A stretch of DNA of 64,000 nucleotides from Massilia sp. IC2-477. GTDB lineage: Bacteria; Pseudomonadota; Gammaproteobacteria; Burkholderiales; Burkholderiaceae_D. The translations under genes were made by a program, and so were the position numbers. The stretch lies in NCBI RefSeq assembly GCF_020707265.1, contig NZ_JAJFEQ010000014.1, forward strand, positions 1 through 64,000, in the 5' to 3' direction. The notes under the pieces were generated by a model. The model had not been told where the DNA came from and did no database searches. It saw only the letters and a list, made by a program, of their open reading frames with translations. Of this stretch, positions 45,203-54,815 are shown in pieces; position 1 is the stretch's first letter, and every line of letters starts with the position of its first letter.

Positions 45203-45937
45203 TTAGAAGGCATGAGCCGCGTGCAGGCTGTCCAGGATCGCTCCCCTGAGCGCACTGGCGGCCAGCGCGGCGCGCTCGCGCGGGCGCGCCAGGTCGACCG
45301 TGAATTCGGCCCGCACCGGCCCTGCCGCCGCATCCATCAGCAGCACGCGGTCGCCCAGCAGCAGGGCTTCGTCGATGTCGTGGGTGACCACCAGCACGGC
45401 CAGCCCGCGCTGGCGCACCACCCGCCCCAGCAGGTCCTGCAGGCGCATGCGGGTGAAGGCATCGACCGCCGAGAAGGGCTCGTCCAGCAGCAGCACGCGC
45501 GGCGACGTGAACAGGCCGCGCGCGATTGCCGCGCGCTGGGCCTGGCCACCCGAGAGCTGCTTCGGCAGCGCGTCCGCATGGCCGGCGAGGCCCACTTCGT
45601 CCAGCAGGGCGGCGATGCGCGCGCTTGAATCGCGGTCCGGCGCGGCGCCGAAGGCGATGTTCTGCGCCACCGTCAGCCAGGGAAACAGGCGCGGTTCCTG
45701 GAACACCATGCCGACGTCTAGCGAGGGGCCGCGCAGCGGCTGGCCGTCCAGGCACACGCTGCCGCGGTAAGCGGTGTCGAGTCCCGCGGCGATCGACAGC
45801 AGGGTGCTCTTGCCGCAGCCGCTGGCCCCGACCAGGCTCACCGCTTCGCCGGGCGCCAGGCGCAGGCGCAGGCTGCGCAGCACGGGACGCGCGCCGTGGT
45901 CCTTGGCGTCCACGGCGATGTCGAGCAGGGGTCTCAT
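45203..45937 (-). CDS. ssuB: Sulfonate ABC transporter ATP-binding subunit
   Basis: This 244-residue protein has Walker A GASGCGKST, signature LSGGQAQRAAIARGL, Walker B VLLLDEPFSAVD and switch VTHDIDEAL, in the nitrate/sulfonate/taurine importer group. It powers SsuC. The ATG overlaps the ssuC stop as ATGA and has GGAG ahead. Last gene of the leftward organosulfur operon. Confidence 0.9.
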   Translation of the reverse strand: MRPLLDIAVDAKDHGARPVLRSLRLRLAPGEAVSLVGASGCGKSTLLSIAAGLDTAYRGSVCLDGQPLRGPSLDVGMVFQEPRLFPWLTVAQNIAFGAAPDRDSSARIAALLDEVGLAGHADALPKQLSGGQAQRAAIARGLFTSPRVLLLDEPFSAVDAFTRMRLQDLLGRVVRQRGLAVLVVTHDIDEALLLGDRVLLMDAAAGPVRAEFTVDLARPRERAALAASALRGAILDSLHAAHAF

Positions 45938-46749
45938 GGGGAGCTCCGGTCGCCGACACTGTCGCGCCAGGCCAGCAGGCGCCGTTCCAGCGCCTGCATC
46001 GCACTGTCGCTCAGTTTCCCGAGCAGGGCCAGCAGCACGATGGCCGCCAGCATGATGTCGGCGCGGCTCGATTCGCGCCCGTCGGTCAGCAGGTAGCCAA
46101 GGCCGCGGCTGGCGGCGATCAGCTCGGCCGCCACCATGAACATCCAGGCCAGGCTCAGGCCGTTGCGCAGGCCGGTGAGGATGGCCGGCAGCGCGGCCGG
46201 CAGCAGCACCCGGCGCGCCAGCGTCACCGGCGGCAACCGGTACAGGCGCCCGACCTCGACCAGTTTGCGGTCGACCCCGCGGATGCCGGACACCACGCCC
46301 ATGTATACCGGGAAGAAGGCGCCGATCGCGATCAGGACCAGCTTCGGGGTTTCGTCGATGCCGAACCAGAGCAGCAACAGGGGCACCCAGGCCAGCGAGG
46401 GGATGGCCCGCAGGGCCTGGAAGCTGGGATCGAGCAGGCGCTCGGCGCGCCGGTCGAGCGCGACCAGGGCGCCCAGCGGCAGCGCCAGCGCGGCGCCGGC
46501 CAGGAAGCCGGCGAGCACCCGCAGCGTGCTGGCCGCAAGGTGGCTGCTCAAGCCGTTGGCGGCCAGCCAGGCCAGGGCTTCGCCCACGGCGCTCGGCGGC
46601 GGCAGCAGGTTGGCCGGCACCAGGCCGGCGCGCACGCCCAGCTCCGCGCCCAGCACGATCAGGACGGGCAGCAGGGCGCCGAGCGGCAGGCCGGGCCTGA
46701 GGCGCAACGTGGGCGCGGGCGCGCTCAGTTCGATCGAACGCGGTTCCAT
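45934..46749 (-). CDS. ssuC: Sulfonate ABC transporter permease
   Basis: This 271-residue protein has six membrane helices and the EAA loop region at RRVLLPAALPAILTGLRNGL. It forms the inner-membrane channel for the SsuA-SsuB importer. It is packed 3 bases behind ssuA and coupled to ssuB. Confidence 0.9.
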   Translation of the reverse strand: MEPRSIELSAPAPTLRLRPGLPLGALLPVLIVLGAELGVRAGLVPANLLPPPSAVGEALAWLAANGLSSHLAASTLRVLAGFLAGAALALPLGALVALDRRAERLLDPSFQALRAIPSLAWVPLLLLWFGIDETPKLVLIAIGAFFPVYMGVVSGIRGVDRKLVEVGRLYRLPPVTLARRVLLPAALPAILTGLRNGLSLAWMFMVAAELIAASRGLGYLLTDGRESSRADIMLAAIVLLALLGKLSDSAMQALERRLLAWRDSVGDRSSP

Positions 46750-46752
46750 GGC

Positions 46753-47724
46753 TCAGGCGCGCGCGACCAGTGGGCGGGCAAAGCGCACGTCGATCAGGCT
46801 GGCGATCACCTTGTCGAGATCCGTGCCGGGCTTGACCAGGGCTTCGTCGCGCAGGATGGGCGCCGCCAGCTGCAGCGCGCGCAAGTGCTCGGCGCCCGGC
46901 TGCGGGTTGCTGAAGTCGCTGCGCAGCTTGACCTGCAGGAGCGCCACCGGCAGCGAGACCTTGGCTTCGCTGGACAGGATCTTCGCCGCCTCGGAGGGAT
47001 TCGCGCGGGTCCAGGCGCGCGCCCGCTCATAGGCCTTGATCACGCGCGCCGTCTCGCCCGGGCGGCTGGCGAGGAAGTCCTCGCGCACGTTCAGGAAGCC
47101 GTAGGTGTTGAAGCCGACGTTGCGGTACAGCAGGCGCGCGCCGCCTTCCAGTTCGCTCGCCGCCATGTGGGGGTCGAGCCCAGCCCAGGCGTCGACCCGG
47201 CCCTGCTCGAGGGCCGCGCGGCCGTCGGCGTGCTGCAGGCTGACGTGCTCGATGTCGGTGCGCTTCAAGCCCACGCTGTGCAGGGCGCGCAGCAGGAACA
47301 GATAGGGATCGGTGCCCTTGGTCGCCGCCACCTTCTTGCCGCGCAGGTCGGCCAGCGAACGGATCGGCGAGTTCTTCGGCACCACCAGCGCCGTCCACTC
47401 GGGGCGCGAATAGATGTAGGGGGTGCGGATCGGGTTGCCGTTGGCGCGCGCCAGCAGGGCCGCCAGGCCCGCGCTGGAACCGAAGTCGATGCTGTTGGCG
47501 TTCAGGTATTCGAGCGCGCGGTTGCTGCCGGCGCTCAGCACCCACTTGATGCGCGTGCCCTCGGCCTTGAATTCCTCTTCCAGCCAGCCGAAGTGGCGCA
47601 GCACCAGGCTGGTGGGCGAATAATAAGCATAGTCGAGCCGCAGCTCTTCCAGCGGCGCGGCGCGCACCGAACCGATGGGGAGGGCGCCGAGGGCGGCAAG
47701 CTGCAGCAGGCTTCGTCGTTTCAT
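46753..47724 (-). CDS. ssuA: Aliphatic sulfonate ABC transporter substrate-binding protein
   Basis: This 323-residue protein has a signal peptide (LAALGALPIGSVRA) and the SsuA/TauA fold: LRLDYAYYSPTSLVLRHFGW, INANSIDFGSS-like LNANSIDFGSSAGLAALLAR, LRGKKVAATKGTDPY and GRVDAWAGLDP. It binds sulfonates in the periplasm. It follows the flavin monooxygenase gene by 14 bases. Confidence 0.88.
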   Translation of the reverse strand: MKRRSLLQLAALGALPIGSVRAAPLEELRLDYAYYSPTSLVLRHFGWLEEEFKAEGTRIKWVLSAGSNRALEYLNANSIDFGSSAGLAALLARANGNPIRTPYIYSRPEWTALVVPKNSPIRSLADLRGKKVAATKGTDPYLFLLRALHSVGLKRTDIEHVSLQHADGRAALEQGRVDAWAGLDPHMAASELEGGARLLYRNVGFNTYGFLNVREDFLASRPGETARVIKAYERARAWTRANPSEAAKILSSEAKVSLPVALLQVKLRSDFSNPQPGAEHLRALQLAAPILRDEALVKPGTDLDKVIASLIDVRFARPLVARA

Positions 47725-47738
47725 GATGCTCCTTCAGG

Positions 47739-49139
47739 TCAGGCTGCCGTGGGCAGCAAATCGGCGGCCGGCGCGTCGATGCGCACCTGGCGTCCCGGAT
47801 GGTCGGGCGCCAGGCCGGCGCCGGCGCCGAGCAGGCGCTCGCGCAGGGTGGCGCCGTCGAGCTCCTCGGTGCGGTAGCGGCCGCGCCGCCGCAGTTCCGG
47901 CACCACGTGTTCGACGACGCCGCGCATGTCCTCGAGCGGCAGCGCGTAGGCCAGGTTGAAGCCGTCGACGCCGGTCACGTCCAGCCAGTCTTCCAGCTGG
48001 TCGGCCACCTGGGCGCCGTCGCCCACGATGAGCGGGCCGCGCCCGCCCAGGCCGATGAACTGCGCGGCTTCGCGCACGGTCCAGCGCCGCTCCGGGTCGG
48101 CCGTGCTGAGCGAGGCCAGGGCCGAGCGCCCGGCGTCGGTGTCGATGTACTCGATGGTGTCGTCCAGGTGATGGCGCGCGAAGTCGACGCCGGTCCAGCC
48201 GGACAGCAGGGCCAGCGCCGCTTCGATGTCGACGTATTGCTGGTATTCCGCCAGGCGGGCCCGGGCCTCGGCTTCGGTGGCGCCGGTGATTACCAGCGCC
48301 TGGGCGTATACCAGCAGTTGCTGCGGATCGCGTCCCTCGGCCTGGCGCGCCGCCCGGACGGAGTCGACGTAGCGCTTGACGGCCGCCTTGCCGGGTGCGC
48401 TGACGAACGTCGCTTCCGCATGGCGCGCGGCGAAGCGCATCCCGCGCGGCGAGGCGCCGGCCTGGTACAGGAAGGGCGTGCGCTGGGGCGAAGGTTCGCA
48501 CAGGTGGATGCCGGGCACCGTGTAATAGGTCCCGGCATGGTTGATCGGGTGCACGCGTTCGGGGTCGGTGTACACGCCGCGGGCGCGGTCGCGCACGACG
48601 GCGCCGTCTTCCCAGCTTTTCTCCCACAGCTTGTAGACCACTTCCAGGTACTCGTCGGCCAGGTCGTAGCGCTCGTCGTGGCCGAGCTGGCGGTCCAGGC
48701 CCAGGTTGCGCGCGGCGCTGTCGAGGTAACCGGTGACGATGTTCCAGCCGACCCGGCCGCGGCTCAGGTGGTCGAGCGTCGACATGCGGCGCGCGAAGGT
48801 GTACGGATGCTCGTAGGTGAGGGCGGCGGTGACGCCGATCCCGAGGCGTTTTGTCGCTTGGGCGATCAGCGGCACCAGGGCCAGCGGGTCGTTCAGCGGC
48901 GCCTGCACCGCATGGCGCAGCGCCGGGGCGGCGCTTTTACGGTAGACGTCGTACACGCCCAGCACGTCGGCCAGGAAGATGGCGTCGAAGCCGCCGCTTT
49001 CCAGCAGCTGTGCCAGTTCGATCCAGTATTCCGGCGTGGTATAGCGCTCGCTGTCGCTGCGCGGATGGGTCCACAGCCCGGGCGACTGGTGGCCCGGTGT
49101 ATTCATCTGGAAAGCGTTGAAGCGGATCGGGCGCGCCAT
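47739..49139 (-). CDS. FMN-dependent monooxygenase, NtaA/SnaA/DszA family
   Basis: This 466-residue protein has the luciferase-like barrel of the DszA/NtaA group: LLESGGFDAIFLADVLGVYD, LSRGRVGWNIVTGYLDSAAR, LGHDERYDLADEYLEVVYKL, YQAGASPRGMRFAARHAEA. Such enzymes use FMNH2 to open sulfones, sulfonates or aminopolycarboxylates. The sulfur neighbours suggest a sulfur substrate. Two starts are possible: 49139, eight bases after GGGGA, or 49145, which overlaps the metQ-like stop as ATGA. Confidence 0.88.
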   Translation of the reverse strand: MARPIRFNAFQMNTPGHQSPGLWTHPRSDSERYTTPEYWIELAQLLESGGFDAIFLADVLGVYDVYRKSAAPALRHAVQAPLNDPLALVPLIAQATKRLGIGVTAALTYEHPYTFARRMSTLDHLSRGRVGWNIVTGYLDSAARNLGLDRQLGHDERYDLADEYLEVVYKLWEKSWEDGAVVRDRARGVYTDPERVHPINHAGTYYTVPGIHLCEPSPQRTPFLYQAGASPRGMRFAARHAEATFVSAPGKAAVKRYVDSVRAARQAEGRDPQQLLVYAQALVITGATEAEARARLAEYQQYVDIEAALALLSGWTGVDFARHHLDDTIEYIDTDAGRSALASLSTADPERRWTVREAAQFIGLGGRGPLIVGDGAQVADQLEDWLDVTGVDGFNLAYALPLEDMRGVVEHVVPELRRRGRYRTEELDGATLRERLLGAGAGLAPDHPGRQVRIDAPAADLLPTAA

Positions 49140-49141
49140 GC

Positions 49142-49960
49142 TCATTTCCCCGCCTGTAGCGCCAGCTGGTAATCGGTCTTGGCGTAGTCGGCGAAGTGGC
49201 GCTCGGTCACCTCGAGGAATTCGCGCGAGCGGTAGGCGGCGGCGATGTCGCGTGCGAAGGGCTTGTCGCGGTCGGCCGTGCGCACCGCCACCAGGTTGGC
49301 GTAGTTCGGCGAGATCCGCTCGGTGCGCAGCGCGTCCTTGAGCTTGAGGCCCGAGGCCAGGGCATAGTTCCCGTTGACGAAGGCGAAGTCGGCATCCTGC
49401 AGGGCGCGCGGCAGCTGGGCAGCTTCCAGCGGGAGCAGCTTGACCCCTTTCAGGTTGGCGGCGATGTCCTTTTCCGACGCGCGCACCGGGTCCACGTTGG
49501 GACGCAGCCTGATCCAGCCAAGCTGGTCGAGCATGACCAGGGCGCGCGCCTGGTTGGTCGGGTCGTTCGGCAGCGCCACCGTGCTGCCGCTCTTCGCGCT
49601 GTCGAGGCTGCGGTGCCGGCGGCTGTAGATCGCGATCGGCGCGGTCGGGATCTTGACCAGTTCCGACAGCGCCAGCTTGTGTTCGGCGGCGAAGCGGGTC
49701 AGGTAGACGATGTGCTGGAACACGTTGGCGTCGAGCGCGCCTTCGGCCAGTGCGAAATTCGGCTGGATGTAGTCGTTGAACTCGACGATCTTCACCTTGT
49801 AGCCCTTCTTCTCGAGGAGCGGCTTGATGCCGAGCTTGACCTGGTCGGCATAGGGACCGGCGCTGGTGCCGATCACCAGCTCCTTCGGGTCTTTCGCCTG
49901 TGCGCCGAGGGTCAGGGCAAGCAGGGTGGCGGCGAGCAGGGTGCGGCGGGGTGCGTGCAT
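49142..49960 (-). CDS. metQ: MetQ/NlpA-family substrate-binding protein
   Basis: This 272-residue protein has a signal peptide ending GAQA and the NlpA pattern: VIGTSAGPYADQVKLGIKPL, YKVKIVEFNDYIQPNFALAE, DANVFQHIVYL and VALPNDPTNQARAL. MetQ binds methionine; the binding-site FxDYxxPN-type sequence is similar. No lipobox is seen, unlike many MetQ. In an organosulfur operon it may carry methionine derivatives or sulfones. Confidence 0.85.
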   Translation of the reverse strand: MHAPRRTLLAATLLALTLGAQAKDPKELVIGTSAGPYADQVKLGIKPLLEKKGYKVKIVEFNDYIQPNFALAEGALDANVFQHIVYLTRFAAEHKLALSELVKIPTAPIAIYSRRHRSLDSAKSGSTVALPNDPTNQARALVMLDQLGWIRLRPNVDPVRASEKDIAANLKGVKLLPLEAAQLPRALQDADFAFVNGNYALASGLKLKDALRTERISPNYANLVAVRTADRDKPFARDIAAAYRSREFLEVTERHFADYAKTDYQLALQAGK

Positions 49961-49984
49961 GGACGGTCCTGTGTGAATGAAAAA

Positions 49985-50647
49985 TCAGCGCTTGTCGAGG
50001 CGGCGCGCCAGCCGGCCGCCGCTGAACTGGATCAGCTGCACCAGCAGCACCAGCAGCGCCACCGTGAGCACCATGACATCGGTCTCGAAGCGGTAATAGC
50101 CGTAGCGGATGGCGAGGTCGCCGATGCCGCCGCCGCCGACCACGCCGGCGACCGCGGAGTAGGAAAGAAAGCTGATGGCGAGTACCGTCAGCGCCAGCAC
50201 CAGGCCGGAACGTGCCTCGCGCAGCAGTACCCGGGTGACGATCTGCCAGGTGGAGGCACCCATCGCTTCGGCGGCCTCGATCACGCCGCGCGGCACGTCG
50301 CGCAGCTGCTGCTCGACCAGGCGCGCGAAATACGGAATGGCGGCAAAGGAGAGCGGCACGGCGGCGGCCAGCGGCCCGATCGAGGTGCCGGCAATCACCC
50401 GCGTGAGCGGCACCAGCGCCACCATCAAGATGATGAAGGGGAAGGAGCGCACCGTATTGACCAGCCAGCCCAGCACCAGGCCGGCGCGCCGGCCGCGTGC
50501 GGAAGCCGCATCCAGCCCCAGGTAGAGCGCCACCCCCAGCGGCCCGCCGAACAGCACCGCCGCCGACAGGCCGAGCCCCAGCATGAGCAGGGTTTCGCCG
50601 AGCGCGCGCCACAGCTCGGGCAGCAGCGCAATCAGGGTATCAGTCAT
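49985..50647 (-). CDS. metI: MetI-type ABC permease
   Basis: This 220-residue protein has five membrane helices and the MetI pattern: [59 protein letters not shown] (EAA loop) and [19 protein letters not shown]. It transports with MetN and MetQ. It overlaps the metN gene by 8 bases. Confidence 0.9.
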   Translation of the reverse strand: MTDTLIALLPELWRALGETLLMLGLGLSAAVLFGGPLGVALYLGLDAASARGRRAGLVLGWLVNTVRSFPFIILMVALVPLTRVIAGTSIGPLAAAVPLSFAAIPYFARLVEQQLRDVPRGVIEAAEAMGASTWQIVTRVLLREARSGLVLALTVLAISFLSYSAVAGVVGGGGIGDLAIRYGYYRFETDVMVLTVALLVLLVQLIQFSGGRLARRLDKR

Positions 50648-51446
50648 GGACCGCTCCCAGCCGGGTCGCGGCGCGCGCCTCGCTGTCGTACCAGGCCAGT
50701 TCGCGACCGAGTGCGGTCCTGCGCGGCACGCTGTGGTCGCTGAGGGCGAACTGCTCGGCGACCGCGCCGTCTTCCAGCACCGCGACGCGGTCGCACAGGC
50801 TGCCGATCACCGCCAGTTCGTGGCTGACGATGACGATGGTCACGCCCAGGCGCAGGTTGATGTCGCGCAGCGTGGCCAGCAACCCGCGCGTGGTTTCCGG
50901 GTCGAGCGCGGAAGTCGGTTCATCGCACAGCAGCACCGCCGGTTGGCTGGCCAGCGCGCGGGCAATCGCCACGCGCTGTTTCTGCCCGCCGGAGAGCTTG
51001 GCCGGATAGCTGGAGCGCTTGTCCTCCAGCCCGACCAGCGCCAGGCATTCCTCGACCCGCGCCGCGAGCCGCGGTGCGTTCAGCGTACCCTGCAGGCGCA
51101 GGGGAAAGGCGACATTCTCGAACACGGTGGCGTTCTGCAGCAGGTTGAAGCCCTGGAACACCATGCCGATCTGGCGCCGCGCCTCGCGCAGCTCGCGCTT
51201 GCCCAGTCGGGTCAGTTCGCGCCCGGCCACGACGACGCTGCCGCTGTCGGGGCGCTCCAGCAGATTGAGCATGCGCAGCAGGGTCGACTTGCCGGCGCCG
51301 CTGCGTCCGACCAGGCCGTAGATCTCGCCCTGGGCGATGTCGAGCGTGACCTCGCGCACGGCCGCGAAGCTGCCGCCCTCGGGCAGGGGAAAGGATTTGC
51401 TGGCGCGCGCGATGCGCACGGCGAAGGAGGGGTCTGGCGTGCTCAC
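50640..51446 (-). CDS. metN: MetN-type ABC ATPase lacking the C-terminal NIL domain
   Basis: This 268-residue protein has Walker [10 protein letters not shown], signature [15 protein letters not shown] and Walker [16 protein letters not shown]. Typical MetN is about 340 residues with a C-terminal NIL domain that senses methionine; here only about 30 residues follow the ATPase core, so that feedback site is absent. The start is a GTG at 51446. It lies 4 bases behind the monooxygenase gene. Confidence 0.88.
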   Translation of the reverse strand: MSTPDPSFAVRIARASKSFPLPEGGSFAAVREVTLDIAQGEIYGLVGRSGAGKSTLLRMLNLLERPDSGSVVVAGRELTRLGKRELREARRQIGMVFQGFNLLQNATVFENVAFPLRLQGTLNAPRLAARVEECLALVGLEDKRSSYPAKLSGGQKQRVAIARALASQPAVLLCDEPTSALDPETTRGLLATLRDINLRLGVTIVIVSHELAVIGSLCDRVAVLEDGAVAEQFALSDHSVPRRTALGRELAWYDSEARAATRLGAVHD

Positions 51447-51450
51447 GGCG

Positions 51451-52659
51451 TCAGGAATAGGGGGTGGGTTCCGGGAAGCGTCCCGACAGCGCGTAGCGCC
51501 CGAGGTCGCGCAGCTTGTAGTCGACCGGGTCGTGCAGGGTGTGCACGCGCGCGTTGCGCCAGAAACGGTCGAAGCCGTAGCGCGCCGACGTCGAGCGGGC
51601 CCCGGTCAGTTCGAACAGCTGGCTGCCGATGTCGATGGCGGCGCGGTGCGCCAGCACCTTGGCTTCGGCGACCGCCACCGCGACCTCGCCGCGCTCGGCC
51701 GCGCTGAGCGCATCGCCCTTGCGGAAGGCTGCCTCGAGCAGTTCACCGGCGGCGTCGGCCAGCAGCGCGGCCGGCCGCAGCATCAGCCAGAACTGGCCGT
51801 AGCGGTGCTGGACATAAGGGTCGTCGGTGACGTCGTCCACGCCGGAAGCCAGCCAGGGGCGGCTTGACTCCAGCGTGTAGCCGCGCGCCGCCTCGAAGGC
51901 GCCCTGCGCGATGCCGAGGTAGAGGTTGGCCATCACCAGCTGCGCCACCTGCGAGCGCAGCGTGCTGCGCGGCGTCGGCGCCTGGCCCGGCGCCTGCAGC
52001 ACCAGGGCGGTAGGCAGGTGCACGCGGTCGAAGTGGACGTTGCCGCTGTCGGTCTGGCGCTGGCCGAAGGCGTCCCAGTCGGCTTCCACGTGGATGCCCG
52101 GCTGGGTGGTCGGCAGCACCGCGATCAGGGATGCGCCGGCTGCTTCGTCCCAGGCCGACACGGTGAGCCAGTCCGAGCCCACCGAGCCGGACGAGAAGCT
52201 CTTGACGCCATCGAGCCGGTAGCCGGTCGGCAGGGCGACGGCGCGGGTGCGGCGGTCGAGCGGGTTCAGGGCATTACCCCAGAACAGGTTCTGTTTGACC
52301 GTCATGCCCAGCAGGCTGCGCTGCTGCAGTTCGCTGCCGTACAGCTGAATGCCGGCCAGCTGCAGGTGGTGAAAGCCGAACAGGTGGGCCAGGGCGCTGT
52401 CGGCGCGCGCCAGGATGCGCACCGCCTGGTTGACCGTCGCCCAGCTGGCGCCCTGTCCACCGTGCTCGAGCGGCACCGACAAGGTGAGCAGGCCGGACTC
52501 GCGGATCCAGCCGCGTTCGCGGGCGGCGTGGCCACCGGCGCGGTCGCGTTCGACGGCGCTGGCGGCCAGGCGCTCGGCCAGGCTGGCGGCCAGGGCCAGC
52601 GGATCCGCTGCGGTGGCGGCGCCGGTGTCCTGGCGCTGCGGGGATGGGGAAGAAGGCAT
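51451..52659 (-). CDS. Acyl-CoA dehydrogenase-fold flavin monooxygenase (SfnB/DszC-like)
   Basis: This 402-residue protein has the acyl-CoA dehydrogenase fold: [55 protein letters not shown] and a C-terminal helical domain ([20 protein letters not shown]). The last motif and absence of the usual catalytic Glu pattern place it with DszC/SfnB/TdsC monooxygenases, which oxidise sulfur compounds with reduced flavin. It is the first gene of the leftward operon. Confidence 0.85.
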   Translation of the reverse strand: MPSSPSPQRQDTGAATAADPLALAASLAERLAASAVERDRAGGHAARERGWIRESGLLTLSVPLEHGGQGASWATVNQAVRILARADSALAHLFGFHHLQLAGIQLYGSELQQRSLLGMTVKQNLFWGNALNPLDRRTRAVALPTGYRLDGVKSFSSGSVGSDWLTVSAWDEAAGASLIAVLPTTQPGIHVEADWDAFGQRQTDSGNVHFDRVHLPTALVLQAPGQAPTPRSTLRSQVAQLVMANLYLGIAQGAFEAARGYTLESSRPWLASGVDDVTDDPYVQHRYGQFWLMLRPAALLADAAGELLEAAFRKGDALSAAERGEVAVAVAEAKVLAHRAAIDIGSQLFELTGARSTSARYGFDRFWRNARVHTLHDPVDYKLRDLGRYALSGRFPEPTPYS

Positions 52660-52736
52660 GGACGTGCGTGGGATGTTGATGGATGCGTCCAGTGTGCATT
52701 GGCGCCGCCGCCGCGTGAACGAAGGAATGCGCCATT

Positions 52737-52777
52737 CGATATGAGCAAAAAGTTAAAACGCCGCGCGCATATCGATG
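52737..52777. promoter_or_regulatory. Dyad CGATATG-N24-CATATCG in the ssu divergence
   Basis: CGATATG (52737-52743) faces CATATCG (52768-52774). The right half belongs to GCGCATATCGATG, identical to 44219-44231. The pair lies in the 189-base gap between the leftward operon and ssuE. Spacing fits a LysR-type regulator such as CysB/Cbl, unproved. Confidence 0.5.
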
Positions 52778-52848
52778 AGCGAAACAATTCGTTGGCTTGC
52801 GCCTGCCTGCGCTTTAGCCTGTGGCCATCGTCAACCCCTGGATCCACC

Positions 52849-53394
52849 ATGAGCGTCCTACTATTGGGCGGAAGCCCCTCGCCGCAATCCTCGTGCACGC
52901 GGCTGCTGCAATACATCGGCGACCGCCTGGCCCTGCAGGGCCAGCGCCCGGTGCGCATCGAAGTGCGCGAGCTGCCCGCCGACGCGCTGCTGCAGGCCGA
53001 CAGCGCCCAGCCCGAGCTGGCGCGTGCGCTGCAGCTGGTGCGCGAGGCCGATGTGGTGGTGGTGGCCACGCCTGTCTACAAGGCGGCCTACACCGGGCTG
53101 CTGAAAGCCTTCCTCGACCTGCTGCCGCAGGACGGCCTGGCCGGCAAGGCCGTGCTGCCGATCGCCACCGGCGGCAGCCAGTCGCACATGCTGGCGCTCG
53201 ACTACGCGCTGCGCCCCGTGCTGGCCTCGATGTCGGCGCGCTTCATCCTGCCCAGCATCTATGCCACGTCCGACCAGGTGTCCTGGCATTCCGAATACGG
53301 CCTGGCGCTGGCGCCGCCGATCGCGGCGCGCATCGCGCAGGGCATCGAGCAGCTGGGCGCCGAACTGGAACCCCGGCTGCGCGCCGCCGCCTGA
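52849..53394 (+). CDS. ssuE: NADPH-dependent FMN reductase of sulfonate metabolism
   Basis: This 181-residue protein has the flavodoxin-like SsuE fold: VLLLGGSPSPQSSCTRLLQY, VVVATPVYKAAYTGLLKAFL and LPIATGGSQSHMLALDYALR. It supplies FMNH2 to SsuD and perhaps to the two divergent monooxygenases. The ATG at 52849 is chosen by alignment; the ribosome site is weak. Confidence 0.92.
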   Translation: MSVLLLGGSPSPQSSCTRLLQYIGDRLALQGQRPVRIEVRELPADALLQADSAQPELARALQLVREADVVVVATPVYKAAYTGLLKAFLDLLPQDGLAGKAVLPIATGGSQSHMLALDYALRPVLASMSARFILPSIYATSDQVSWHSEYGLALAPPIAARIAQGIEQLGAELEPRLRAAA

Positions 53395-53414
53395 CAATGA
53401 CCGAAGGAGCATCC

Positions 53415-53597
53415 ATGCACGAACACGTTTCCCGCCGCGCCGCGCGCCGGCATGACCTGGGCCTGGCGTTTGCCGGGATCGCCGCGGCAGCGGCAGCGCA
53501 GGGCGCCGCCCAGCCGCGTCCCGCCCCAGCGGCCGACCCGCGCCAGCGCGCGCCGCTGCAGCCAGCCGCGGCGACGCTGCCCCTGGCCGCGAATTGA
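53415..53597 (+). CDS. 60-residue protein between ssuE and ssuD
   Basis: The frame runs MHEHVSRRAARRHDLGLAFA, then an Ala-rich hydrophobic stretch (GIAAAAAAQGA) and a Pro/Ala tail. AAGGAG lies six bases before the ATG and it fits exactly between the two ssu genes, 9 bases before ssuD. It resembles a short exported or membrane-touching peptide with a basic start. I do not recognise a family. Confidence 0.55.
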   Translation: MHEHVSRRAARRHDLGLAFAGIAAAAAAQGAAQPRPAPAADPRQRAPLQPAAATLPLAAN

Positions 53598-53606
53598 GGA
53601 GCCGCA

Positions 53607-54767
53607 ATGTCGACCCCTGACGTATTCTGGTTCCTGCCCACCCACGGCGACAGCCGCTACCTCGGCACCTCGGAGGGCGCGCGCGCCGTCGACGCGGCCT
53701 ACCTGAAGCAGGTCGCGGTGGCCGCCGACACCCTCGGCTACGACGGCGTGCTGCTGCCCACCGGCCGCTCCTGCGAAGACGCCTGGATCGTGGCGTCCTC
53801 GCTGATCGACGCGACGCGCCGGCTCAAGTTCCTGGTCGCGGTGCGGCCGGGCCTGTCGACGCCGGGCCTGGCGGTGCGCATGGCCTCGACCTTTGACCGC
53901 CTGTCCGACGGCCGCCTCCTGGTGAACGTCGTCACCGGCGGCGACCAGGGCGAGCTGGAAGCCGACGGCCTGTTCGCCGACCACACCAAACGCTACGAGA
54001 TTTCGGATGAATTCTTCCGCGTCTGGCGCGCCAGCATGGCGGGCGAGGGCGGTGCGGCCGGCTTCGACTTCGAAGGAAAGCACATCCAGGTCAAGGGCGC
54101 GAAAACGCTCTATCCGCCGGTGCAGGAGGGCGGACCGCCGCTGTACTTCGGCGGCTCGTCCGAGCCGGCGCACGAGCTGGCGGCCGCGCAGATGGACGTC
54201 TACCTGACCTGGGGCGAGCCGCCCGCGGCCGTGAAGGAAAAGCTGGACGACATCCGGCAGCGCGCCGCACGCCACGGCCGCACGCTGCGCTTCGGCATCC
54301 GCCTGCACGTGATTGTGCGCGAGACCAACGAAGCTGCCTGGCGCGCCGCCGACGAGTTGATCAGCCACCTGGACGACGAGGTCATCGCCAGGGCGCAGGC
54401 GGCCTTTGCGAAGATGGATTCGGTGGGCCAGCAGCGCATGGCCGCCCTGCACGGCGGGCGCCGCGACAAGCTGGAAGTCTCGCCCAACCTGTGGGCCGGC
54501 GTGGGCCTGGTGCGCGGCGGCGCCGGCACCGCGCTGGTGGGCGACCCGGAAACGGTGGCCGCGCGCATGCGCGAATACGCCGAGCTCGGGATCGAGACCT
54601 TCATCCTGTCGGGCTATCCGCACCTGGAAGAGTCTTACCGCTTCGCCGAGCTCGTGTTCCCGCTGCTGGGCAAGGGCAAGGGAAAGGCGACCGGCGCGCA
54701 ATCGCTGACCGGGCCGTTCGGCGAGATGATGGCGAGCGATATCCTGCCCAAGAAGAAAGCAGCCTGA
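53607..54767 (+). CDS. ssuD: FMNH2-dependent alkanesulfonate monooxygenase
   Basis: This 386-residue protein matches Ssu[61 protein letters not shown]-like segment with Ser at the equivalent place, [19 protein letters not shown] and [20 protein letters not shown]. It releases sulfite from alkanesulfonates. The ATG has GAGGAG six bases ahead. Confidence 0.93.
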   Translation: MSTPDVFWFLPTHGDSRYLGTSEGARAVDAAYLKQVAVAADTLGYDGVLLPTGRSCEDAWIVASSLIDATRRLKFLVAVRPGLSTPGLAVRMASTFDRLSDGRLLVNVVTGGDQGELEADGLFADHTKRYEISDEFFRVWRASMAGEGGAAGFDFEGKHIQVKGAKTLYPPVQEGGPPLYFGGSSEPAHELAAAQMDVYLTWGEPPAAVKEKLDDIRQRAARHGRTLRFGIRLHVIVRETNEAAWRAADELISHLDDEVIARAQAAFAKMDSVGQQRMAALHGGRRDKLEVSPNLWAGVGLVRGGAGTALVGDPETVAARMREYAELGIETFILSGYPHLEESYRFAELVFPLLGKGKGKATGAQSLTGPFGEMMASDILPKKKAA

Positions 54768-54815
54768 CGCCGGCAGCCGGGAGCGGGACGGAAGCGCCTT
54801 TGCTATCATGGCGCG

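Noticed and set aside
49146-50612. Upstream extension of the DszA-like monooxygenase frame
   Set aside because: It overlaps metQ and metI, which have clear family motifs in another frame.
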